Origin: Chloroflexota bacterium
GTDB lineage: Bacteria; Chloroflexota; Dehalococcoidia; Lucifugimonadales; Australimonadaceae
Direction of reading: 5' to 3'
NCBI GenBank assembly: GCA_022574265.1
Contig: JACZSI010000127.1
Span: 1-5,258 of the forward strand
Length of the DNA: 5,258 bases
Position 1 is the stretch's first letter; every line of letters starts with the position of its first letter. The position numbers and the translations under genes are program-made. This document shows, one piece after another, positions 1-4,213 of the stretch. The notes under the pieces were generated by a model that saw only the letters and a program-made list of their open reading frames with translations, ran no database searches and was not told the DNA's origin.

Positions 1-459
1 TACATCGCGACGGCCGACGTGCTACCGGTCCACTGCATCCAGGTCGCGCGCGCGCTGATCGACAAGGAGCAGTCCGGCGAGGAGGTCCGCAAGGCCATCC
101 TGACCGCGCTCGGCAAGTACGACGTCGCGCAGCTCAACGGCGACATGGCGCTCGCCCTCTCGGTCGCCGGCCAGCCCGACTACTGGTACATCCGCCGCGT
201 CGCCGAAGCCATCGCCAGCGTGACCGGCGACGGCCCCTCCGGCGCGCCCGCCTTCATCGTGCTCGACGTCGACGTCGCGAAGTCGCTCGGCGGCATCCTC
301 GTGGAGGAGCTCCACGTCGACCGCTCCGTCATCGCCATCGACGGCATCGAGGTCGGCGACCTCGACTACATCGACATCGGCAAGCCCATGGGCGTCTCCG
401 AAGTCATCCCCGTCACCGTCAAATCGCTGATCTTCGCGCTCCGCTCCGCCTCCGGCTAG
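1..459 (+). CDS. eutA: Ethanolamine ammonia-lyase reactivating factor EutA-like, C-terminal part (5' end outside window)
   Basis: The reading frame is open from base 1 and ends at TAG 457-459, giving 152 residues of a protein that in this family is usually about 450-480 aa. The GTG at 19 lies inside the frame and is not a credible start. The C-terminal block 'SVIAIDGIEVGDLDYIDIGK' followed by PMGVSEVIPVTVKSLIF matches the family ending (IDxIxV...DYIDIGKP...VxPVxVKxLxF). The preceding stretch FIVLDVDVAKSLGGILVEEL matches the helix-strand unit before it. EutA belongs to the actin-like ATPase superfamily and reactivates adenosylcobalamin-dependent ethanolamine ammonia-lyase by exchanging damaged cofactor. 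The EutBC subunits are not in view and would be expected upstream. The gene converges on the minus-strand hydrolase, with stop codons overlapping. The assignment rests on motif recognition only. A diverged actin-fold relative acting on another B12 enzyme is the main alternative. Confidence 0.78.
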   Translation, partial: YIATADVLPVHCIQVARALIDKEQSGEEVRKAILTALGKYDVAQLNGDMALALSVAGQPDYWYIRRVAEAIASVTGDGPSGAPAFIVLDVDVAKSLGGILVEELHVDRSVIAIDGIEVGDLDYIDIGKPMGVSEVIPVTVKSLIFALRSASG

Positions 460-1199
460 CCCCGCAGGTGCTTGGCGAAGAAGGCCAGCGTCTTCGGCCA
501 CGCGTCCTTCGCGGCGGCCTCGTTGTAGCTCCCACGCGCGTCGCAGAAGAAGCCGTGGCCCGCACCGGGGTAGACGGTGCTCTCGAAGTCCTTCCCCTTC
601 GCCTTGAGCGTGGACGTGATCTCCTCCACGTTGGAGACCGGGATGCCACCGTCCTGGTCGCCCCAGAAGCTGATGATCGGCACCGCGACCGCATCGGCCG
701 TCGCGTCCAGCAGCCGCGGCGCGTCGGACCCCGCGTCCGGCCGCGGCAGGATGCCGCCGCCGTAGAAGACCGCGGCGCCGCTGAGCCCGGAGACCTTCGC
801 CGCCGCCAGGTAGGCGACCATGCCGCCGAAGCAGAACCCCACGATGCCGATGTTGTCGGCGTCGACGTTCGGGTTGGCCTTGAGGTAGGCCACCGTCGCA
901 CTCACGTCCGCGACGATGTCGTCGTTCGTGAGCTTGCCCCGGTGCCCCATCCCCTCCTGCATCTGATCGAACGGCACGACGACCCCACGCCCCGAGCGGT
1001 GGAACAGGTCCGGCGCCGCGGCCACGTATCCCTCGGCCGCGAACCGCGCCGCCACGTCCTTGATGTGGTCGTTGACCCCGAAGATCTCCTGGATCACGAT
1101 CACCGCGGGGCTCTTCCCGCCGCCGTCGGGACGAAAAGTGAACACCTGCATGTCGTCGCCACCGACCTTGACGTCGGCAGACTCGCTCACCGTTGCCAT
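456..1199 (-). CDS. Dienelactone hydrolase family protein (alpha/beta hydrolase)
   Basis: 247 residues, ATG at 1199-1197, TAG at 458-456, the usual length for dienelactone hydrolases (about 235-250 aa). The fold's landmarks are in order: QEIFG with Glu38; nucleophile elbow GFCFGG with Cys123; FWGDQDGGIP, where Asp183 is the best match to the catalytic acid; and YPGAGHGFF with His215. A Cys-Asp-His triad plus the early Glu is the family signature. Characterised members hydrolyse dienelactone to maleylacetate in chlorocatechol breakdown, but many homologues act on other lactones or esters, so the substrate is open. No signal peptide is seen, so it is probably cytoplasmic. AGGAGG (1210-1205) sits 5 nt before the ATG and fixes the start, although the frame stays open far upstream to 2984. 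It is transcribed divergently from the aminotransferase, and its 3' end overlaps eutA by 4 bp. Confidence 0.92.
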   Translation of the reverse strand: MATVSESADVKVGGDDMQVFTFRPDGGGKSPAVIVIQEIFGVNDHIKDVAARFAAEGYVAAAPDLFHRSGRGVVVPFDQMQEGMGHRGKLTNDDIVADVSATVAYLKANPNVDADNIGIVGFCFGGMVAYLAAAKVSGLSGAAVFYGGGILPRPDAGSDAPRLLDATADAVAVPIISFWGDQDGGIPVSNVEEITSTLKAKGKDFESTVYPGAGHGFFCDARGSYNEAAAKDAWPKTLAFFAKHLRG

Positions 1200-1204
1200 A
1201 GCTT

Positions 1205-1210
1205 CCTCCT
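1205..1210 (-). promoter_or_regulatory. Shine-Dalgarno of the dienelactone hydrolase gene
   Basis: AGGAGG on the minus strand, 5 nt before ATG 1199-1197. It decides the start, because the same frame remains open for almost 1.8 kb upstream, through the antisense of the aminotransferase and into the repeat region. Confidence 0.85.
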
Positions 1211-1258
1211 CTGCCTCTCCAGCCCTGTACGAGCCGGGCGCGAGGCCGTAGGGTACAC

Positions 1259-1278
1259 CAGCGCCAAGCGGGGCGCTG
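1259..1278. promoter_or_regulatory. Perfect 7-bp dyad in the divergent intergenic region (candidate operator)
   Basis: CAGCGCC (1259-1265) and GGCGCTG (1272-1278) are exact reverse complements around a 6-nt centre. The dyad lies 29 bp before the aminotransferase start and about 60 bp before the hydrolase start, in the 108-bp gap between the two divergent genes. It could be an operator shared by both promoters or a leader hairpin. No convincing -35/-10 pair was found on either strand of the gap. In DNA this GC-rich a 7-bp dyad can occur by chance. Confidence 0.3.
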
Positions 1279-1307
1279 ACTGACGCTACGACCGGCCGGG
1301 AGACGCC

Positions 1308-2606
1308 ATGGCCCGCCTCGAACGCAACGACGAAGAACGTGACCTGCTGGCGCGGGCCGCCCGCGCGATGCCCGGCGGCACGCTCGGCAACATGCGGCTC
1401 GCCGGCGACGACGCGTTCGTCGTCCGGGAGGGGGCCGGCTCGCGGATATGGGACGTGAGCGGCAACGAGTACGTCGACTACGCCCTGGGCTCGGGGCCGA
1501 TGATCCTCGGGCACGCCCACCCCAAGGTGCTCGCGGCCGCCGAGGAGGCCCTGCGCAAGGGCTCGACCTTCTTCGTCGAGAACGCCTACGCGGTCGAGCT
1601 CGCCGAGCGCATCGTGGAAGCCGTCCCCTGCGCCGAGCAGGTGCGCTTCACCACCAGCGGCACCGACGCCACGTTCCAGTGCCTCCGCCTGGCGAGGGCC
1701 TTCCGCAAGCGCGACAAGATCCTCAAGTTCGAGGGCGGCTTCCACGGCACGCACGACTACGCGGTCATGAGCATGCGGTCTTCGGGCACGACGCCGTTCC
1801 CGGCACCCGAGCCGAACTCCGCCGGCATCCCCAAGGCCGTTCAGGAGACCGTCCTCATCGCCCCCTACAACGACATCGAGACCACCGCGAGCATCATCGA
1901 GCAGCACCACGACGAGCTCGCCGCCGTCATCGTCGAGCCCGTCCAGCGCACCATCGCGCCGCGGGACGGCTTCTTGGCCGGCCTGCGCGAGGTCACCGAG
2001 CGCTTCGGCGTCCCGCTCGTCTTCGACGAGGTCGTCACCGGCTTCCGGCTCGCCTACGGCGGCGCTCAGGAGGCCTACGGCGTGACGCCCGACCTGGCGG
2101 CGATCGGCAAGATCGTCGGCGGCGGCTTCCCGCTCGCTGCCGTCGTCGGCCGCGGCGACCTGCTGGAGGCCTACGACGCCGACGCCGTGCCGGAGGAGGG
2201 CTACGTGCCGCAGGCCGGCACGCTCAACGGCAACCCCGTCGCAGCGGCCGCCGGGCTCGCGACGCTGGCCGTACTCCGCGAGCCGGGACGCTACGCCGCG
2301 CTCCACGCCACCGGCGCGCACCTGCGCACGACCCTCCAGCGGCTGTTCGACGAGGCCGAGGTACCGGCGGTCGTCAGCGGCGTCGACGTGACCTTCGACG
2401 TCTACTTCACCGACCAGCCCGTGGTGGACTACCGCTCGACGCTGGGCAACAAGCCGCTCAAGCGGGTCTTCGACCACACCCTCCTGGAGCACGGCGTGCT
2501 CAAGACCCCGGAGAAGTTCTACGTCGGCATGTGCCATGACGAGGCGGACGTCGAGCTGACGATAGCGGCGTTCGAGGCGGCGGTCGCCGCCGTCCGCGAA
2601 GCGTAA
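1308..2606 (+). CDS. Class III PLP aminotransferase, glutamate-1-semialdehyde 2,1-aminomutase type
   Basis: 432 residues, ATG 1308, TAA 2604-2606, with GGGAG (1298-1302) 5 nt before the start. Fold-type I, class III motifs appear in order: GPMILGHAHP (63-72); SGTDA (117-121, phosphate-binding region); FEGGFHG (141-147); VEP (209-211); FDEVVTGFR (239-247, Asp240 contacting the PLP pyridine nitrogen); IGKIVGGGFP with Schiff-base Lys268; and TLNGNP (305-310). Length and motif spacing fit the GSA-aminomutase branch. However, the N-terminal PGG element is not followed by the usual VNSPVR, and no haem-biosynthesis gene is adjacent. It may therefore be a HemL-like aminotransferase acting on another amino acid or amine rather than the tetrapyrrole enzyme. 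It is divergent from the hydrolase and converges on the binding-protein gene across a repeat-filled gap. Family is certain; substrate is not. Confidence 0.93.
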   Translation: MARLERNDEERDLLARAARAMPGGTLGNMRLAGDDAFVVREGAGSRIWDVSGNEYVDYALGSGPMILGHAHPKVLAAAEEALRKGSTFFVENAYAVELAERIVEAVPCAEQVRFTTSGTDATFQCLRLARAFRKRDKILKFEGGFHGTHDYAVMSMRSSGTTPFPAPEPNSAGIPKAVQETVLIAPYNDIETTASIIEQHHDELAAVIVEPVQRTIAPRDGFLAGLREVTERFGVPLVFDEVVTGFRLAYGGAQEAYGVTPDLAAIGKIVGGGFPLAAVVGRGDLLEAYDADAVPEEGYVPQAGTLNGNPVAAAAGLATLAVLREPGRYAALHATGAHLRTTLQRLFDEAEVPAVVSGVDVTFDVYFTDQPVVDYRSTLGNKPLKRVFDHTLLEHGVLKTPEKFYVGMCHDEADVELTIAAFEAAVAAVREA

Positions 2607-2620
2607 CGCAGACCGCGCTC

Positions 2621-2631
2621 CGGCGAAGCCG
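2621..2631 (+). terminator. Short GC hairpin 14 bp after the aminotransferase stop (weak terminator candidate)
   Basis: CGGC-GAA-GCCG is a perfect 4-bp stem with a GAA triloop starting 14 bp past the stop codon. No T run follows, so it is not a standard intrinsic terminator. It could protect the 3' end of the transcript or be chance in GC-rich DNA. Confidence 0.25.
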
Positions 2632-2638
2632 TGCTCCC

Positions 2639-2667
2639 GTTCGTGGTGAGGCACTCGAACCACGGAC
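2639..2667 (+). repeat. Tandem-GA palindrome, element D
   Basis: 29 nt on the plus strand: arm GTTCGTGGT, then GA, then the 7-nt centre GGCACTC, then GA, then arm ACCACGGAC. All nine arm positions pair (one G-T wobble). The two GA steps oppose each other as a tandem G-A mismatch, and the centre is closed by a G-C pair. It faces element C, 22 bp away, and shares that element's design and length. Confidence 0.8.
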
Positions 2668-2689
2668 CCACGGTTGCCAACGAGCCCGG

Positions 2690-2718
2690 GTTCGCCCTTC
2701 GAGAGCCTCAGGACGAAC
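2690..2718 (-). repeat. Tandem-GA palindrome, element C (inverted partner of D)
   Basis: 29 nt read on the minus strand: arm GTTCGTCCT, GA, centre GGCTCTC, GA, arm AGGGCGAAC. Nine arm positions pair, one as a G-T wobble. Compared with element D the arm has CC where D has GG, and the opposite arm has GG where D has CC, so pairing is preserved through a double compensatory change. Same length, same tandem GA and nearly the same centre as D, on the opposite strand. Confidence 0.8.
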
Positions 2719-2721
2719 GGG

Positions 2722-2739
2722 GCCGTGCCACGCCACGGC
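2722..2739. repeat. 6-bp perfect inverted repeat between palindromic elements
   Basis: GCCGTG (2722-2727) and CACGGC (2734-2739) are exact complements around a 6-nt loop. An alternative pairing is CGTGCC (2724-2729) with GGCACG (2744-2749). It lacks the tandem GA of its neighbours and may be spacer sequence of the repeat cluster. Confidence 0.45.
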
Positions 2740-2767
2740 AGGGGGCACGCGCTGAGGTGGGGCGGGA

Positions 2768-2797
2768 CGAGACCCTTCGCTTCGCTCAGGGTGACAG
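2768..2797 (-). repeat. 30-bp repeat, element A copy 1 (tandem-GA palindrome with GCGAAGC tip)
   Basis: Exact reverse complement of 4085-4114 over 30 bp. Read on the minus strand, 2792-2772 forms ACCCT, GA, GCGAAGC, GA, AGGGT: a 5-bp outer stem, a tandem G-A mismatch and a GCGAAGC mini-hairpin. It is flanked by TGTC on its 5' side and CTCG on its 3' side, as in copy 2 and element B. Confidence 0.88.
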
Positions 2798-2833
2798 ACG
2801 GGAGCAAGGGGCCTCGTCCCGCCCCCGCGCCTG

Positions 2834-3763
2834 CTACTTGGCCCCCTCGAAGAACAGCTCCTCGACCTCGTAGCGCCGGCTGATGAGGCCCTGGGCGTGG
2901 GCATAGCGCACGATCGCCTCGAGCGACGTGCGGTTCGCCGCCACGCCGTTGCGGTGCGGGAACAGCCCGTTGCTCCGCAGCCACTTCACCGGCAGCCCCA
3001 TGTGGTCCTCGTCGTCCGAGACGTTCTCGTAGTAGAGGTCCCGCGCCTCGTTCGATGCATCGACGACGGCTTGACCGAGCCCCGGGTTCGCGTCCAGGAC
3101 GTCCGTCTTGGCGAGCAGCAGGCTGTTGAGCGGCTGGACGCCCGTCAGCAGGTGGTACTTCAGCGCCTCCTGCAGCGGGTCGGCGAACAGGGTCGCCGTG
3201 TGCTCCGTCACTGCGGGCCCGCCGCGGTCCCAGAAGATCGCGTCAAGCTCGCCCGCGTCCAGCATCTCGTCCAGCGGCCGCTCCGCCGTCTCCACCTCGA
3301 GCCCCGGAGCACGAGACACGTCCACGCCGCTGAGCGAGTTGGGCTCCGCCGCGACCCACTGGATCTTTTCGAGCGCGATGCCGTACATGTCGACGAGCGC
3401 CCCACGCAGCCAGACCGCCGGGTTGAAGGCGAAGCCACGGACGCCGACGCGCTTGCCCTCGAGGTCCGCCGGGCTCTCGATGCCCGCATCCTTGTTCACG
3501 CGCGCCCCAAGCTGTGGGAAGAAGACGTCGATGAACACGGGCAGGCCGATCAGCGGCAGCCCCTTGTCGATGGCGATCAGGAAGTTGGAGAGCGGCAGTA
3601 TGACGAAGTCGTACATCGGTTCTTTGAACGCGCTGGCGTAGATCGGGGCGGCACCGCCGCTCTCCGGCCAGGCCGGCTCGACGTCGAAGCCGGCCACCTT
3701 CACGGTACCGTCGCTCAGATAGGCCGCGGCGAACTCCCGCGGTGCCGCCATCGTGATCGCCAT
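2834..3763 (-). CDS. Periplasmic-binding-fold protein, 4,5-dihydroxyphthalate decarboxylase / ABC substrate-binding family
   Basis: 309 residues, ATG 3763-3761, TAG 2836-2834. The middle reads GLPVFIDVFFPQLGARVNKDAGIESPADLEGKRVGV (about 73-108) followed by AVWLRGALVDMYGI (116-129) and IQWV (134-137). These match the block shared by 4,5-dihydroxyphthalate decarboxylase (Pht5-like) and type 2 periplasmic-binding proteins. LDEMLDAGELDAIFWDRGGP (164-183) and TGVQPLNSLLLAKTDVL (207-223) continue the match. No signal peptide or lipobox is visible: the N-terminus begins MAITMAAPREFAAAYLSDG. A cytoplasmic enzyme such as a decarboxylase is therefore as likely as a transport receptor, and no ABC permease or ATPase gene lies in the window. 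GGAGGTGA (3774-3767) just upstream supports the start; an in-frame Met at residue 5 is too far from it. It lies 25 bp after the small membrane protein gene and is probably in its transcript. Substrate unknown. Confidence 0.8.
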   Translation of the reverse strand: MAITMAAPREFAAAYLSDGTVKVAGFDVEPAWPESGGAAPIYASAFKEPMYDFVILPLSNFLIAIDKGLPLIGLPVFIDVFFPQLGARVNKDAGIESPADLEGKRVGVRGFAFNPAVWLRGALVDMYGIALEKIQWVAAEPNSLSGVDVSRAPGLEVETAERPLDEMLDAGELDAIFWDRGGPAVTEHTATLFADPLQEALKYHLLTGVQPLNSLLLAKTDVLDANPGLGQAVVDASNEARDLYYENVSDDEDHMGLPVKWLRSNGLFPHRNGVAANRTSLEAIVRYAHAQGLISRRYEVEELFFEGAK

Positions 3764-3766
3764 ACC

Positions 3767-3774
3767 TCACCTCC
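3767..3774 (-). promoter_or_regulatory. Shine-Dalgarno of the binding-fold protein gene
   Basis: GGAGGTGA on the minus strand, with the GGAGG core 6 nt before ATG 3763-3761. It lies in the 25-bp gap after the small membrane protein gene, which is too short for a separate promoter to be likely. It favours the first of two nearby in-frame ATGs. Confidence 0.8.
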
Positions 3775-3788
3775 CCGCACCCTCGAGG

Positions 3789-4034
3789 TTAGCCGCCCAC
3801 CAGCCGCTCCACGAAGTCACGTGTCTCGGCGGGAAGCAGTGGGAACGCCACGATGCCGATGACCGCCCCCAGCGCGAGCAGGACAAGGGCGATGAGCGCC
3901 CGCACCGTCCCTAGCTTCAACCAGCTGTATGCCCGGCGAACGCCATCGCCCAGCCAGCCCATGCCTCCGCGCTCTTGGCGGCGGCGCGCGCGGCTCACGT
4001 CTTCGGCCATCTCCCGAGCGCTACGGCCCCTCAT
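3789..4034 (-). CDS. Small single-span membrane protein of unknown function
   Basis: 81 residues, ATG 4034-4032, TAA 3791-3789. I do not recognise a family. The N-terminal 40 residues are strongly basic and polar (RGRSAREMAEDVSRARRRQER), then WLKLGTVR leads into one hydrophobic segment, ALIALVLLALGAVIGIVAFPLL (about 46-67). A short tail, PAETRDFVERLVGG, follows. The positive-inside rule predicts a cytoplasmic N-terminus. GGTGAGG (4046-4040) stands 5 nt before this ATG. A start at 4091 would add 19 residues encoded partly inside the 30-bp repeat and lacks such support, so the shorter form is called. The gene ends 25 bp before the binding-fold protein and is probably cotranscribed with it, perhaps as a membrane anchor or accessory; that role is a guess. 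A spurious ORF is possible, but the ribosome site, -10 box and tidy transmembrane segment argue for a real gene. Confidence 0.68.
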   Translation of the reverse strand: MRGRSAREMAEDVSRARRRQERGGMGWLGDGVRRAYSWLKLGTVRALIALVLLALGAVIGIVAFPLLPAETRDFVERLVGG

Positions 4035-4039
4035 GCCAA

Positions 4040-4046
4040 CCTCACC
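4040..4046 (-). promoter_or_regulatory. Shine-Dalgarno of the small membrane protein gene
   Basis: GGTGAGG on the minus strand, 5 nt before ATG 4034-4032. It selects the 81-residue form over the 100-residue form starting at 4091. Confidence 0.65.
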
Positions 4047-4055
4047 ATAGCCCTG

Positions 4056-4061
4056 ATTGTA
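4056..4061 (-). promoter_or_regulatory. Candidate -10 box for the small protein / binding-fold protein transcript
   Basis: TACAAT on the minus strand (one mismatch to TATAAT) stands out in GC-rich surroundings. Transcription starting about 7 nt downstream would give a leader of roughly 14 nt carrying the GGTGAGG site. No good -35 hexamer is visible at 16-18 bp spacing, so the call is tentative. Confidence 0.35.
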
Positions 4062-4084
4062 GGACCGTTCGCCCCCTACTCGGG

Positions 4085-4114
4085 CTGTCACCCTGAGCGA
4101 AGCGAAGGGTCTCG
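4085..4114 (+). repeat. 30-bp repeat, element A copy 2 (tandem-GA palindrome with GCGAAGC tip)
   Basis: Exact reverse complement of 2768-2797. The hairpin at 4090-4110 reads ACCCT, GA, GCGAAGC, GA, AGGGT on the plus strand. TGTC precedes it and CTCG follows it. Together with copy 1 it brackets the small membrane protein and binding-fold protein genes as 30-bp inverted repeats about 1.3 kb apart. Confidence 0.88.
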
Positions 4115-4147
4115 CCCCTGCTCCCTAAGTGCTCAAGCGCGTGGCTA

Positions 4148-4179
4148 CGAGATTCTTCGCCTGCCGGCTCAGAATGACA
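4148..4179 (-). repeat. Tandem-GA palindrome, element B
   Basis: Read on the minus strand, 4175-4152 forms ATTCT, GA, GCC, loop GGCA, GGC, GA, AGAAT. It has the same flanks as element A: TGTC before (4179-4176) and CTCG after (4151-4148). Against element A the outer arms change ACCCT/AGGGT to ATTCT/AGAAT, so two base pairs change on both sides and remain paired. It faces element A copy 2. Confidence 0.82.
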
Positions 4180-4213
4180 TGGGCGGGGCTCAGGATCACG
4201 CGTCGATACCCCC

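Larger units (their letters stand above)
2607..2833. other. Convergent intergenic region filled with palindromic elements
   Basis: These 227 bp separate two genes that end toward each other. They contain a small GAA-loop hairpin just after the aminotransferase stop, an opposite-facing pair of 29-nt tandem-GA palindromes, a 6-bp-stem hairpin, and one copy of a 30-bp repeat. Open frames across the region read through the palindromes and have no ribosome binding site, so no gene is called. No T-rich tract typical of an intrinsic terminator was seen. Confidence 0.75.
4035..4213. other. Intergenic region between the gamma-glutamyltransferase and small-protein genes, with a second palindrome cluster
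   Basis: 179 bp between two genes on the same strand. They contain the second copy of the 30-bp repeat, element B facing it 33 bp away, and on the downstream side a candidate -10 box with the start region of the small gene. No gene is supported here. Confidence 0.7.

Noticed and set aside
468..1283. A 271-codon plus-strand open frame opposite the hydrolase
   Set aside because: Composition is dominated by Arg, Val, Asp and His, as expected from reading antisense to a GC-rich gene. It has no recognisable domain and overlaps a clear enzyme.
2681..2720. tRNA-like T-arm (GGTTCGCC)
   Set aside because: No acceptor, D or anticodon arms can be built around it. It is part of element C and an adjacent near-palindrome at 2681-2694.
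2639..2797. CRISPR array
   Set aside because: The elements are in alternating orientation with differing sequences and uneven spacing, and no direct-repeat/spacer pattern exists.
2631..2873. Small plus-strand frames over the repeat cluster, and similar ones at 3975-4232
   Set aside because: They translate the palindromes. From memory, such translated-repeat peptides recur as spurious proteins in databases. There is no ribosome site or domain.
456..2984. An 842-codon minus-strand open frame
   Set aside because: Only its last 247 codons form a gene, with their own AGGAGG and dienelactone hydrolase motifs. The rest is the antisense of the aminotransferase plus intergenic palindromes, left open by high GC.
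2897..3862. A 321-codon plus-strand open frame opposite the binding-fold gene, and a 177-codon one at 3108-3641
   Set aside because: Both are antisense shadows with biased composition and no motifs. The minus-strand frame carries the family match and the ribosome site.
3789..4091. Longer, 100-residue form of the small membrane protein
   Set aside because: Its extra 19 codons begin inside the 30-bp repeat and run across the candidate -10 box. The internal ATG at 4034 has the better ribosome binding site.
2768..4114. Composite transposon or insertion sequence bounded by the 30-bp inverted repeats
   Set aside because: No transposase lies between them, no target duplication is visible, and the repeats belong to a wider palindrome family with other members nearby.
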